Assembly: GCA_964459385.1 (NCBI GenBank)
Contig: CAYWLG010000004.1
Coordinates: 1-64,000, forward strand
DNA from: UBA6107 sp964459385
GTDB lineage: Bacteria; Chloroflexota; Anaerolineae; Anaerolineales; Anaerolineaceae
DNA: 64,000 nucleotides
Direction of reading: 5' to 3'
The translations under genes were made by a program, and so were the position numbers. The stretch's first letter is position 1, and each line of letters opens with the position of its first letter. The notes under the pieces are model-generated. The model searched no databases. It saw nothing but the letters and a program-made list of their open reading frames with translations, and was not told where the DNA came from. Of this stretch, positions 16,647 through 25,123 are shown one piece after another.

Positions 16647-17027
16647 TTAATCAGGTTCAACTAATTCCACTTGTGGAAAGGCCGGCAAATCGTAATGCAG
16701 TGAAGGCGATTGCTGAGCCCTTTCCACAAATTGTTTTAAAGCTTCGGCATCAGCCAGCAAACGGCTCACATTGACCCCCACCGGCTGCTGTGTAAACCCT
16801 TTGAGCAAGTTAATCCCACGGCTAAAGAGATGTTCCGCGCCGCTCAGGTTGCCCCTCTGTAAGTGGTAGCAGCCCACGCCCACCTGCAAAATTCCCTGAT
16901 AGAGAGAACGAATTTCCCCCGCTTCGGCCCGCCAGGCGTTCTCGAGGGCTTCATGCGCGGCAAAGAAATCCCCCTGGTTAAATAAACGAATTCCGATCAG
17001 AACTTCATCAGGTAGCAGGCTGCCCAC
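16647..17027 (-). CDS. DUF309 family protein
   Basis: A 126-residue helical protein with the DUF309 signature: FNQGDFFAAHEALENAWR near residue 16, then LYQGILQVGVGCYHLQRGN with GA following. The family's function is unknown; the paired helices with conserved His and Glu are TPR-like. It starts with GTG, supported by GGAGGAG five bases before. It is divergent from the aminotransferase and converges stop-to-stop with the cyclase. Confidence 0.85.
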   Translation of the reverse strand: MGSLLPDEVLIGIRLFNQGDFFAAHEALENAWRAEAGEIRSLYQGILQVGVGCYHLQRGNLSGAEHLFSRGINLLKGFTQQPVGVNVSRLLADAEALKQFVERAQQSPSLHYDLPAFPQVELVEPD

Positions 17028-17107
17028 CGTTACTCCTCCGCTTACGCAATATATAGAATTATATGATAGGATAGTACGCAGAATGGACGATTCATTTTGA
17101 GGTGAAT

Positions 17108-18457
17108 ATGATCGATCTGCCCGATTCTGAGATCTTACCCCTTTCGCTGGAACACAATTTTTGGACCTGGTCGGCTCAGTCTCACGTTTCTCCGATCCCC
17201 ATTAAGAAAGCCAAGGGGGTATATTTTTGGGACGTCAACGGTAAACGTTACCTCGACATGAACTCGATGGTGATGTGTGTCAATATCGGGCATGGGGACG
17301 AACGGGTCATCGAGGCAATGGTAGATCAGGCACGTGAGTTGCCCTTTGCCGGGCCGGGCATGGCCACCAAGCCGCGAGCCATGCTGGGCAAGCTGCTTTC
17401 AGAGATTGTGCCTGAAGGGTTGAGCAAATTCCTGTACACCCTGGGCGGGGCTGATGCCAATGAGAACGCCATCAAGTTCGCCCGCGCCTACACCGGCAAA
17501 CACAAGATTCTGACGCGTTATCGCTCCTATCACGGTGCTTCTTACGGTGCCATCGCGGCCACAGGTGACCCGCGCCGCTTGGCCTGGGAACCCACGGTCA
17601 TGCCTGGGGTGGTGCATTTTTTGGATCCTTATCGCTACCGCTCCACCTTTCATCATAACAGGCCTGACATCAGCGAAGCCGAGTTTACCCAGGACTATCT
17701 CAACCATTTGGAAGAGATCATCCAATATGAAGGCCCCGATACCATCGCTGCGGTGATGCTCGAATCGGTTACGGGTACGAATGGCATCATTATTCCCCCC
17801 AATGGGTATATGCAGGGCGTGCGCGCTTTGTGCGATAAGTACCACCTACTCATGATCGCCGACGAGGTGATGAGCGGATTTGGCCGCACCGGCACCTGGT
17901 TTGCCGTGGATCACTGGCACGTCAAGCCGGATATCATGACGATGGCCAAGGGGCTGACCTCCGGCTACGCACCGCTGGGTTGTGTGGCCATGCGGCCTGA
18001 GATCGCTGCTGCGTTCAACGAAAAAGTGTTTGAGGGCGGGCTGACCTATAACGGGCATCCCATCTCACTGGCCGCCGCCATTGCCACCATTCAGGTGATG
18101 CAGCAAGACCGTCTGGTCGAAAAAGCCAGTGAGACCGGCAAGGTCATGGCTGAAATGCTGGCAGAGTTGGTCGAGCGGCACCCGTCTGTTGGAGAAGTGC
18201 GTTCGATTGGGCTTTTTGGCGTCATTGAGGTGGTAAAAGACCGCCAGACGCACGAGGCTGCCACGCCGTTTGGCAAGTCCAGCCCTGAAATGAATGCCTT
18301 GAAAAAATATTGTCTTGACCACGGGGTGTATTTATATACCCACTGGCATACCATTTTATTGATCCCGCCCCTGACGATCAGTGCCGAACAGCTTGCAGAA
18401 GCTTTTGCCGTCATCGATCAGGCGCTGGAAATTACTGATAAGATCGCAAACAAGTGA
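17108..18457 (+). CDS. Class III PLP-dependent aminotransferase
   Basis: A 449-residue fold-type I aminotransferase. The PLP-binding lysine is Lys281 in MAKGLTSGYAPLG, the cofactor-phosphate aspartate lies in MIADEVMSGFGRTG, and YHGASYGA is the typical glycine-rich turn. This subgroup includes taurine-, beta-alanine- and omega-amino-acid-pyruvate aminotransferases; the amino donor cannot be told from sequence alone. The ATG at 17108 is preceded by GAGG at 5 nt; the GTG two codons earlier is part of that Shine-Dalgarno. The thioredoxin reductase start is 11 nt after the stop, so the pair is one transcript, though their functions show no obvious link. Confidence 0.88.
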   Translation: MIDLPDSEILPLSLEHNFWTWSAQSHVSPIPIKKAKGVYFWDVNGKRYLDMNSMVMCVNIGHGDERVIEAMVDQARELPFAGPGMATKPRAMLGKLLSEIVPEGLSKFLYTLGGADANENAIKFARAYTGKHKILTRYRSYHGASYGAIAATGDPRRLAWEPTVMPGVVHFLDPYRYRSTFHHNRPDISEAEFTQDYLNHLEEIIQYEGPDTIAAVMLESVTGTNGIIIPPNGYMQGVRALCDKYHLLMIADEVMSGFGRTGTWFAVDHWHVKPDIMTMAKGLTSGYAPLGCVAMRPEIAAAFNEKVFEGGLTYNGHPISLAAAIATIQVMQQDRLVEKASETGKVMAEMLAELVERHPSVGEVRSIGLFGVIEVVKDRQTHEAATPFGKSSPEMNALKKYCLDHGVYLYTHWHTILLIPPLTISAEQLAEAFAVIDQALEITDKIANK

Positions 18458-18468
18458 TAGGAACAAAC

Positions 18469-19398
18469 ATGACTGAAAATACTCAACAACACGAAGAACT
18501 GATCATTCTGGGCGCCGGCCCGGCCGGGCTGTCGGCGGCGCTTTACGCTGCCCGCGGGGAAATGAACCCCCTGGTACTCACCGGCATGGAGTTGGGAGGC
18601 CAGGCCTCTTTGACGAATACCATCGAAAACTATCCCGGCTTTTTAGAGGGCGTGGGTGGTTCGGAGCTAGGGGAGTTGCTGCAGAAGCACGCCGAGAAGT
18701 TTGGCGCGCGCATGGAATTTGACACGGTTACCAGCGTGGATTTCAGCGCGCGGCCGTTTAAGATCAACACGTACAGCAAAGAATTTCTGGCCAAGGCGGT
18801 CATTCTTGCCACAGGCGCCAGCCCGGTGCACCTGAATATTCCGGGCGAGGAACTGCTCACCGGCAAGGGTGTTTCTTACTGCGCCACCTGTGATGGCTGG
18901 TTCTTTAAGGGCAAGGAAGTAGCTGTGGTGGGCGGTGGCGACAGCGCGCTCGAAGAAGCGCTCTTTCTAACGCGTTATGCGACCAAAGTGACCGTCATTC
19001 ACCGCCGCGATGAGTTCCGTGCCGGAGCGATCTTGCAGACACGTCTGCACAACAATGAGAAGATCGCCACGATCATGGACACGGTGGCAGAACAGGTGCT
19101 GGGGGAAGAGAAAGTTACCGGGCTCAAGCTGCGCAACGTCAAGACCGGCCAGGTCAGTGATTTCGCCTGTGATGGGGCTTTTGTCTTCATCGGCCATTCG
19201 CCCAATACCGAGCTTTACAAAGGCCAGTTGGATATGGACGAACGCGGATATTTGAAGATCGATATGACCATGCAGACCAGTGTGCCGGGTGTCTTTGCTG
19301 CGGGTGAGGCAGCCGATTCCACCTACAAGCAGGTGGTTACCTCGGCGGGCATGGGGGCAGCCGCCGCCATTCAGGCAATTCATTTTCTGGAAGAATAA
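18469..19398 (+). CDS. trxB: Thioredoxin reductase
   Basis: A 309-residue flavoprotein that passes electrons from NADPH to thioredoxin. FAD loop ILGAGPAGLSAALYAARG (13-30), redox-active CATC at Cys138-Cys141, NADPH loop VVGGGDSALEEALFL and the HRRDEFRA motif that prefers NADPH. The C-terminal FAD block is AAGEAAD where most family members read GDV/GDC. The ATG at 18469 follows the aminotransferase stop with TAGGAA as Shine-Dalgarno. Thioredoxin itself is encoded about 24 kb away at 43090. A strong bidirectional hairpin ends the unit. Confidence 0.93.
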   Translation: MTENTQQHEELIILGAGPAGLSAALYAARGEMNPLVLTGMELGGQASLTNTIENYPGFLEGVGGSELGELLQKHAEKFGARMEFDTVTSVDFSARPFKINTYSKEFLAKAVILATGASPVHLNIPGEELLTGKGVSYCATCDGWFFKGKEVAVVGGGDSALEEALFLTRYATKVTVIHRRDEFRAGAILQTRLHNNEKIATIMDTVAEQVLGEEKVTGLKLRNVKTGQVSDFACDGAFVFIGHSPNTELYKGQLDMDERGYLKIDMTMQTSVPGVFAAGEAADSTYKQVVTSAGMGAAAAIQAIHFLEE

Positions 19399-19402
19399 GC
19401 AA

Positions 19403-19433
19403 AAGGCCGTGGCTTTTCATCAGTCACGGCCTT
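19403..19433. terminator. Bidirectional terminator between trxB and LysM gene
   Basis: Stem AAGGCCGTG (19403-19411) with CACGGCCTT (19425-19433), 13-nt loop, U-rich on both sides. It serves two convergent genes. Confidence 0.85.
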
Positions 19434-19451
19434 ATTTATCAAAGATTTATC

Positions 19452-20603
19452 TTACTGTGCCGGGGTGGAACTTCCGGTGTTGGTACCGGCCCAGCCAAAG
19501 ACGCGCATCTCACTGGTAGCACCGTTGGTCTCGTAGATGGGCGTGCCATCTGAATTCGTGCCGGATTGTCGGGCAGCAATGACCCACCAGCGGAAAATGT
19601 GGCTGGTGTTATCCAATGGGCGCAGACTGGCCGGAACGGTGAGCTTGGTGTCGGTCACGTACTGAACCGTGCGGGTGGCGCCGCCTGAGGTCACATCTTC
19701 AATGGTGACCTGATAGGCCTCGTTGTCACGCAAGGTGCCCACCGATGACCACTGCAGGGTGATGGTATCCGTGATGTTGGAGTAGACAATGCCATCTACC
19801 GGCAAGAGCAGGCTGGGAGCCTGATAGGGCGGCGGGGTGGTGGGGGTCGGTGTGGGACCTGCGGTTGGCAGTCGCTGGCATAAAGGCAAATTGAGGTACA
19901 TCCCCTGCCAGACGATGTCTGAAGTCATGTTGTTGAATGTTTTGATGGAATCAACGCTGATGCTGTAATTGGCAGAAATGCTGCTTAAGGTATCGTTTTC
20001 AGCAACCTGATATTGCAAGACCCCGCAGGCCGATTCGGTGGCCTCAGCGGGACTGAGGGTGGAGGTGGGCAGGGACGTGGCGGTGGGGGTTGGCTGTGGA
20101 ATGAGGATCTTTTGATTTTCGTTAAGCACACAATCAGAAGAAAGATTGTTTAGCTGTTCAATACTGGTGATCGAAACGTTATAAATAGCCGCCAGAGAAC
20201 TGCAAAGATCACCGGCTTTTACGACATATTCGATCGGAGGAAGCGGTGTAAAGGTTGGTGCAATAGTCGGCTCTTCGGTCGGTTGTGGGGTAACGGTGTT
20301 GGTGGGTGTCGGTGAGACGGTAGGTGTGGCGGTCGGCGCGGCCATACGGCCGGTGCCCTGTAGGATGAAGAAGACAATCGCAGCCCCCAGAACAAGAATG
20401 GCCACGATCAGCCCAAGCGCCAACGGCAGGCTGAGCTTCAGCTCGGGCAGGCGCGGACTTTCGACAGGATTTGATTGGGCCGGTTTGGCGGTGGGGGTAA
20501 AGTTGCGACCGCATACCAGACAACGTGTTGCATTTTCACTTAATCGAGTCCCACAGGTGGGACAAACTTTTGTTGGTGAAGTGTTAGATTTTTCTGGTGT
20601 CAT
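19452..20603 (-). CDS. Zinc-ribbon, membrane-anchored protein with two LysM domains
   Basis: A 383-residue protein with, in order: a zinc ribbon (CPTCG at 14-18 and CLVCG at 28-32), a Pro-rich stretch, one membrane segment (about 60-83), a Thr/Pro-rich linker, LysM 1 (YVVKAGDLCSSLAAIYNVS), a second linker, LysM 2 (YQVAENDTLSSISANYSIS), another Pro-rich linker and a beta-sandwich-like C-terminal domain (from about 260) with Trp-rich strands. The layout puts the zinc ribbon inside the cell and the LysM domains outside, where they would bind peptidoglycan or similar glycans. No catalytic domain is visible. TGGTATAAT lies 27 nt upstream; Shine-Dalgarno is weak. Confidence 0.8.
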   Translation of the reverse strand: MTPEKSNTSPTKVCPTCGTRLSENATRCLVCGRNFTPTAKPAQSNPVESPRLPELKLSLPLALGLIVAILVLGAAIVFFILQGTGRMAAPTATPTVSPTPTNTVTPQPTEEPTIAPTFTPLPPIEYVVKAGDLCSSLAAIYNVSITSIEQLNNLSSDCVLNENQKILIPQPTPTATSLPTSTLSPAEATESACGVLQYQVAENDTLSSISANYSISVDSIKTFNNMTSDIVWQGMYLNLPLCQRLPTAGPTPTPTTPPPYQAPSLLLPVDGIVYSNITDTITLQWSSVGTLRDNEAYQVTIEDVTSGGATRTVQYVTDTKLTVPASLRPLDNTSHIFRWWVIAARQSGTNSDGTPIYETNGATSEMRVFGWAGTNTGSSTPAQ

Positions 20604-20630
20604 ATTTTATTTTTCTCACTTGAAAAGCGC

Positions 20631-20639
20631 ATTATACCA
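20631..20639 (-). promoter_or_regulatory. Extended -10 promoter for the LysM protein gene
   Basis: TGG plus TATAAT on the minus strand, 27 nt before the ATG at 20603. No recognisable -35. Confidence 0.55.
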
Positions 20640-20691
20640 CAGTGGTTAATGCTAGATTTTCCTTTGCGCGAAGAAATGGATTGTGTTATTC

Positions 20692-20697
20692 TACAAT
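20692..20697 (+). promoter_or_regulatory. Possible -10 box immediately before hemW
   Basis: TACAAT ends only 4 nt before the ATG at 20702, which has no Shine-Dalgarno. If used, the message is leaderless. The spacing is shorter than in the other cases here, so this one is weaker. Confidence 0.35.
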
Positions 20698-20701
20698 CCT
20701 G

Positions 20702-21898
20702 ATGGTCGAAACCGGTCTTTACGTACACATTCCATTTTGCCGCCAGAGATGCGGATATTGTGATTTTAACACATTTACCGGCCTCTCCAAGCTGATGCCG
20801 GCTTATGTAAATGCCCTGTGTCAAGAGATGGCAATCGTGGGCAAAAGGCATGAAGGCGCCGTGATCGATACCATTTTCTTTGGCGGCGGCACCCCCTCAT
20901 TGCTGACGCTCGACCAGTTTGCGCAAATTTTTTCTCAACTAAGAACAACTTTTAATTTGCTGCCAAACGCTGAAATCACTATTGAAGCCAACCCGGGTAC
21001 GGTGGACAAAGCCTACTTGCAGGGGTTGGCCGGGTTGGGCGTTAATCGCCTCAGTTTTGGCATGCAGTCGGCAAACGTGCAGGACCTGGTCATTCTGAAC
21101 CGCCGCCACCAATTTGAAGATGTTGTCAATGCGGTTTCGTGGGCCAATCAGGCCGGCATCCGGCACATTAACCTGGACCTCATCTTTGGCATCCCCGGTC
21201 AGACGGTAGCCAGTTGGCGGCAGACGCTGCAGTTGGCCAGTCAATTTCAGATTGATCACCTCTCATTGTATTCGTTGATCATTGAGGACGGTACCCCTTT
21301 TAAGCGTTGGTACGAACGTGGGTTGCTGCCGGAGATCGATGAAGAAGCGGTGGCGCAGATGTACGAGTGGGCGATGGATTTTCTGAATTCCCGCGGCTTT
21401 GACCAATATGAGATCTCCAATTGGGCGCTGCGACGGGAGGACGGTTTGGATGCACGCTGCCAGCATAATTTGCACACCTGGCAATATCATCCTTATTTCG
21501 GTTTTGGCACCGGCGCCAGCGGATTCATCGCAGGTGTACGTACCCGCAATGTGCCATCCATTCCAGCTTATATTCGACGCATACAGGAAGGGCAACCTGA
21601 TTGGCCGGCAGCCGAAACGGTGCAGCCACTTGAGCGCTGGGAGCAGATGGAAGAGGCGATGATGATCGGTTTGCGTCTGACCGATGAAGGCGTTTCAGAG
21701 GTAAATTACCTGTCCCAGTTTGGCGTTTCGTATTTTGCTGTTTTTGGCAAGCAGATTCATTCTTTGCTGAACAAAGGGCTGATCGAAATTGTGGGAGGGG
21801 ATTTAAGACACCTGAGGCTGACCCAGCAGGGTCGCTTGCTGGGCAATCAGGTTTTTATGGAATTTATTGGCAACCGACGGCCAACCGGAATCGACTAG
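20702..21898 (+). CDS. hemW: HemW-type radical SAM protein
   Basis: A 398-residue radical SAM protein. The cluster motif CRQRCGYC is near residue 12 and is followed by the extra FNTFTG segment; GGGTPS, EANPGTVD and the C-terminal HemW winged-helix part are present. HemW was long annotated as oxygen-independent coproporphyrinogen oxidase but is a heme chaperone; true HemN has a different N-terminal region and usually CxxxCxxCxC. Here the cysteine after the third (CDF) is absent, favouring HemW. An in-frame ATG exists at 20642, but the family start is VETGLYVHIPFC, so I use 20702. Its stop interlocks with that of the L,D-transpeptidase gene (CTAG). Confidence 0.88.
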   Translation: MVETGLYVHIPFCRQRCGYCDFNTFTGLSKLMPAYVNALCQEMAIVGKRHEGAVIDTIFFGGGTPSLLTLDQFAQIFSQLRTTFNLLPNAEITIEANPGTVDKAYLQGLAGLGVNRLSFGMQSANVQDLVILNRRHQFEDVVNAVSWANQAGIRHINLDLIFGIPGQTVASWRQTLQLASQFQIDHLSLYSLIIEDGTPFKRWYERGLLPEIDEEAVAQMYEWAMDFLNSRGFDQYEISNWALRREDGLDARCQHNLHTWQYHPYFGFGTGASGFIAGVRTRNVPSIPAYIRRIQEGQPDWPAAETVQPLERWEQMEEAMMIGLRLTDEGVSEVNYLSQFGVSYFAVFGKQIHSLLNKGLIEIVGGDLRHLRLTQQGRLLGNQVFMEFIGNRRPTGID

Positions 21899-22938
21899 TA
21901 AACGGTCACCTGAGTGCCATAGCCGATGTTGCTCATCTTGTCCGTCTCGGCAGCGGGGGTGAGCCAGCGGAAGAGCCACTTCGCTTCTTCAGTTTTCATA
22001 TTCACACAACCGTGACTCATGGGCACACCAAAGTTGTGATGCCAGTAAGTGCCGTGAAAGGCCACCCCGTTCACCGGTTCAAAGAAAGACACCCACGAAA
22101 CACCGGGGAGGATATAAGCCTCAAGATCGGTTGAAAGTTCCCCTCCGCCCATGTGCTTGGAGAACATTTTGTTTTGCACAAAAAAGGTGCCGGTGGGCGT
22201 CAGCCAACTGATCTCACCCGGTGGTTGGTAGTTTAACCCTGAGGAGATCTTGGTCTTTAACACCACGCGTGAGTTCTCGTAGGCGGTGAGTTCCTGCTGA
22301 TCGAGCGATACCTCCACCTTCTTTTGTCCGACCGGAACCTCAGGCGAGATGGGGGTCATCTCATCATCTGGAACCAGGCGCACGTGGCTGGCGGGCACAT
22401 AATAATCGAGAGAATCGATCATAAGCATTTCATCTTTGATGCGATACCAGGGTTCGCCGTCTGGGCCTTCCACCACCTGGGTGACCCAGTGATTGGTGGA
22501 ATAGTAAAGCCGGTAAAGCGGTGTCCACTCCCCCTGGCGGCGATTGAGGTAGCTGAGCGAGTAGGGTACGGTGATCTCGGCGGCGTGCAGCCCTTCAGAG
22601 AGATTCTCTGCCACCGGGTTGAGCTTGGCTTGCACGCGCTGTGTGTGGGCAGAATGAATATAACCGCCCCAAACTTTGTACCAGAGCGGGTTATAGGTGG
22701 GCTTTTTGTCGGAGATCACTTCTGAGTAAATATGAAAGATCTCATCCCGGTAACGTTGGAATTTAATGGCGCTTTCTTCATCCGGCTGGCTGTAAACGCT
22801 GACCGATTCAACGGTGACCCGGGCCAGATTTTCGCCATCCAGCAGTTCGCCGAAATTATAGGTAGGTCTGAAGGCAAGACCAGCCAGGCTCAAAGCGCCG
22901 AGCTTGAGAAAATCTCGCCGTGAAATTTGATTGCTCAT
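21895..22938 (-). CDS. Tat-exported L,D-transpeptidase (YkuD fold)
   Basis: A 347-residue protein beginning with a twin-arginine signal (SRRDFLKLGALSLAGLAF), so it is folded before export. Residues 30-185 hold two SH3-like segments, and the C-terminal YkuD domain (from about 205) has the catalytic set: HGTYWHHNFG followed by MSHGCVNM, where the cysteine is the nucleophile. The enzyme makes 3-3 peptide cross-links or attaches proteins to peptidoglycan outside the membrane. With ftsZ and LysM proteins nearby it argues for a peptidoglycan-type wall. TATAAT lies 9 nt before the ATG and there is no Shine-Dalgarno, so the message is probably leaderless. Confidence 0.92.
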   Translation of the reverse strand: MSNQISRRDFLKLGALSLAGLAFRPTYNFGELLDGENLARVTVESVSVYSQPDEESAIKFQRYRDEIFHIYSEVISDKKPTYNPLWYKVWGGYIHSAHTQRVQAKLNPVAENLSEGLHAAEITVPYSLSYLNRRQGEWTPLYRLYYSTNHWVTQVVEGPDGEPWYRIKDEMLMIDSLDYYVPASHVRLVPDDEMTPISPEVPVGQKKVEVSLDQQELTAYENSRVVLKTKISSGLNYQPPGEISWLTPTGTFFVQNKMFSKHMGGGELSTDLEAYILPGVSWVSFFEPVNGVAFHGTYWHHNFGVPMSHGCVNMKTEEAKWLFRWLTPAAETDKMSNIGYGTQVTVY

Positions 22939-22947
22939 AATAGGGCA

Positions 22948-22956
22948 ATTATACCA
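22948..22956 (-). promoter_or_regulatory. Extended -10 promoter, probably leaderless (L,D-transpeptidase)
   Basis: TGG plus TATAAT on the minus strand; 9 nt separate it from the ATG at 22938, as for the SDR and hypA genes. Confidence 0.6.
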
Positions 22957-22998
22957 ATATGTATTATTTGTTCCCTAATCGGACAAAAGATGTAGAAT

Positions 22999-23328
22999 TT
23001 ACCCGGCGTGTTTCCCAAGCCAGAAGGTTTTCCAATCTCCCTGAGACGAAAAAGTGAGCGTAAACATATAAAGGCTTCCTGTGAAGAACCCCAGAGTAAG
23101 CATAAAGAATACCCATATTAAAGCCGTGACCAATGACTTCTCGCGATAAATGATCCAGATGGAAAAGAGGGAAAAACCAACATACAAGTCCACCAGCGAA
23201 ACGATTCCCCAGGGCAGTGAGAGCAACTTTGATCCATCCGAAAAGAAATCGCCCCGGGTAAAAGCGAAAATCAAAATGGCCGTTATACAAAGCAAGCCTA
23301 CAAGCGAAAGGATGCGAATGGTTTTCAT
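22999..23328 (-). CDS. DUF1475-like small membrane protein
   Basis: A 109-residue protein with three hydrophobic segments (about 5-24, 40-60, 67-92) and a basic tail. The layout and the DLYVGFSLFSIWIIYRE run resemble the DUF1475 family, whose role is unknown. Its ATG overlaps the stop of the DUF1295 gene by 4 nt, so the two are translationally coupled and may work together in membrane lipid metabolism. The DUF1475 label is from memory of the pattern. Confidence 0.6.
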   Translation of the reverse strand: MKTIRILSLVGLLCITAILIFAFTRGDFFSDGSKLLSLPWGIVSLVDLYVGFSLFSIWIIYREKSLVTALIWVFFMLTLGFFTGSLYMFTLTFSSQGDWKTFWLGKHAG

Positions 23329-24128
23329 GCTCGATCCTTTTTGTGGGTCTGTTTGGGGAACCAGGGAATAAAGGCGCTTGTGCTGGCTACATACTCTGCA
23401 TAGCCGGGTTTTGTGTGGGCGAGCGTTTTTTCAAGCAGTGCCACCCCAGAGACTTTTACCAAAAAGAGGGTCATGAGCAGCGGGCTGAAAACCGTCCATC
23501 CACCGCCGGCTGCCAGAGCCAGCAAATAGAAACCCCACCATTGGGCGGCGTCGCCAAAGTAATTGGGGTGCCGGGTGTAGCGCCAGACGCCGCTGTTGAG
23601 CAATTGCCCTTTGTTGGCAGGGTTTTTGCGAAAACGGGCCAGTTGTGCATCACCGGCCGTTTCAAAGAAGAAACCAACCGCCCAAAAGAGCACGCCAAGC
23701 AGGTCCAACAGGGTGAGCGAAACGCTTTTTGCATAAAATTGAGCGGCCAGCAGCGGAGCTGAGATCAGCCACATGAGCAAGCCCTGCAAGAGAAACACTT
23801 TGAACAGACTTATCCACCACCAGTTTTGACCGGTTTGCTGGCGCATTGCTTGATAGCGAAAATCTTCCCCTTTTCTCCAATTGCGAAACAAGATGTGCAG
23901 AGAGAGGCGTGCCCCCCAAATGCTCACAATACCCATCAGAAGCAGTTCACGGACGAAAACTTCGCCGGGGGTTAAGACAAAATAAAGCCAACCGGCCAGC
24001 ACAAAGCCGAGCCCCCAAAAAATATCGACAATGCTCGAATTTTTGAGCATCAGGCTAACCAGCCAAAGCAAGAACATGAGCGCAAAGATGAACCCTGCGC
24101 CGCTGAGATAGAGTTGAATGAAACTCAT
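23325..24128 (-). CDS. DUF1295 / steroid 5-alpha-reductase-like membrane protein
   Basis: A 267-residue multi-pass protein with about seven membrane segments. It carries the C-terminal signature shared by steroid 5-alpha reductases and isoprenylcysteine methyltransferase-like enzymes: SGVWRYTRHPNYFGD near residue 183, then WWGFYLLAL, then KPGYAEYVASTSAFIPWFP. Family members bind NADPH or SAM and act on lipids; this one's substrate is unknown. GGGAG precedes the start. It lies 18 nt after the degV stop and is coupled to the DUF1475 gene. Confidence 0.85.
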   Translation of the reverse strand: MSFIQLYLSGAGFIFALMFLLWLVSLMLKNSSIVDIFWGLGFVLAGWLYFVLTPGEVFVRELLLMGIVSIWGARLSLHILFRNWRKGEDFRYQAMRQQTGQNWWWISLFKVFLLQGLLMWLISAPLLAAQFYAKSVSLTLLDLLGVLFWAVGFFFETAGDAQLARFRKNPANKGQLLNSGVWRYTRHPNYFGDAAQWWGFYLLALAAGGGWTVFSPLLMTLFLVKVSGVALLEKTLAHTKPGYAEYVASTSAFIPWFPKQTHKKDRA

Positions 24129-24146
24129 TTGTTTCTCCCTTGAAAA

Positions 24147-24986
24147 TTACTCTTGTTTCACCGCGACAAAACCCAACACTCCGGGGCCGACATGAGCACC
24201 TAAAACCGGGGTGATATCCACTGTGTAAGGCTCTTGATCGGTCGGGAAAAACTCTTTGGCCGCCTCATACAGCATTTGAGCCCGTTCCGGGGCGTTGGAG
24301 TGAACCAGGCAAAGCCGTTCAACATGCCCGAGTTCTTTAAGGATGTGCAGAAGCTGGGTCACGGAACCTTTGATGGTGCGAGAGACAGACATTTTTACCT
24401 GCCCCTGCCTCATTTGCAGGATGGGTTTCATTTGCAGCAGGCTGCCCAATGAAGAAGTGATGTTTGAAACACGGCCACTGCGCTGCAAATACTTTAAACC
24501 GTCAACGGCAGCAAAGGTATAGGTGCGGGCAGCGAGGTCTTTGATCAGATCCATGATCTCCTCCAGGCTTTTCCCCGCTTGAGCTGCTTTGGCAGCAGCC
24601 TCGACCACCAGACCGGTGCCGATGCTAAGCTGCCCGGTATCGAACGTCTTTACCACAGCATTTTGGATGGATTCCGCTGCCAGGCTGGCAACGTTAACCG
24701 TGCCGCTTAAAACCGAAGCGATATGGATGGAGAGAATGGTATCGGCGCCTTTTTCGATCAGTTCCTGGTATTTCCTGGCAAAAGAACCGATGGCGGGGGC
24801 GGAGGTGGTTGGGGGTGGCAGCGTTTCAGGCAGCCTTTCGTAAAAAGTCTTCCGGCTGATCTCTACGCCATCCAGATAACTCTGATCAGGAAAATTGATG
24901 TACAGCGGCACCACGCTGATGTCATATTGATCGATCACAGACTGTGGCAGGTCGCAGGAACTGTCCGTAACAATTTTTAGGGTCAT
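24147..24986 (-). CDS. DegV family fatty-acid-binding protein (FakB-like)
   Basis: A 279-residue DegV protein, normal length. KIVTDSSCDLPQ at the start, TTSAPAIGSF, HIASVLSGT and the Arg-rich SGRVSNIT block are the family residues that hold a fatty acid's carboxylate. FakB proteins carry the fatty acid that FakA phosphorylates; a FakA-like gene lies at 30888. GGAGGGAG precedes the ATG, and a TATAAT box at 25022-25027 starts the degV-DUF1295-DUF1475 unit, all plausible lipid genes. Confidence 0.9.
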   Translation of the reverse strand: MTLKIVTDSSCDLPQSVIDQYDISVVPLYINFPDQSYLDGVEISRKTFYERLPETLPPPTTSAPAIGSFARKYQELIEKGADTILSIHIASVLSGTVNVASLAAESIQNAVVKTFDTGQLSIGTGLVVEAAAKAAQAGKSLEEIMDLIKDLAARTYTFAAVDGLKYLQRSGRVSNITSSLGSLLQMKPILQMRQGQVKMSVSRTIKGSVTQLLHILKELGHVERLCLVHSNAPERAQMLYEAAKEFFPTDQEPYTVDITPVLGAHVGPGVLGFVAVKQE

Positions 24987-25071
24987 TTTCTCCCTCCATA
25001 ATTAATACTTTTATTGTCTTAATTATACATATCCGGGCAAGGCGGCGCACTATTTGTATAAGGTTAAACAA

Positions 25072-25102
25072 AAACGCGAAATTCATTTTGAATTTCGCGT
25101 TT
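25072..25102 (-). terminator. Intrinsic terminator downstream of the coiled-coil gene
   Basis: A perfect 13-bp stem (AAACGCGAAATTC at 25072-25084 with its complement at 25090-25102), 5-nt loop, followed on the minus strand by TTGTTTAACC. It ends the gene that stops at 25124. Confidence 0.85.
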
Positions 25103-25123
25103 ATCGCTGAGCAATTCAGAAAG

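Noticed and set aside
20040..20340. Tandem DNA repeats in the LysM gene
   Set aside because: The repetitive look comes from codons for Thr/Pro-rich linkers, which vary in sequence and are common in lipoproteins and anchored proteins here; no fixed repeat unit.
20702..21898. Annotation as coproporphyrinogen III dehydrogenase (HemN)
   Set aside because: The fourth cysteine of the HemN CxxxCxxCxC motif is missing and the C-terminal layout is that of the HemW heme chaperone.
22964..23290. A second reading frame overlapping the DUF1475 gene
   Set aside because: The 22999-23328 frame has three clean membrane segments and ATGA coupling with DUF1295; the other frame has no start signal.
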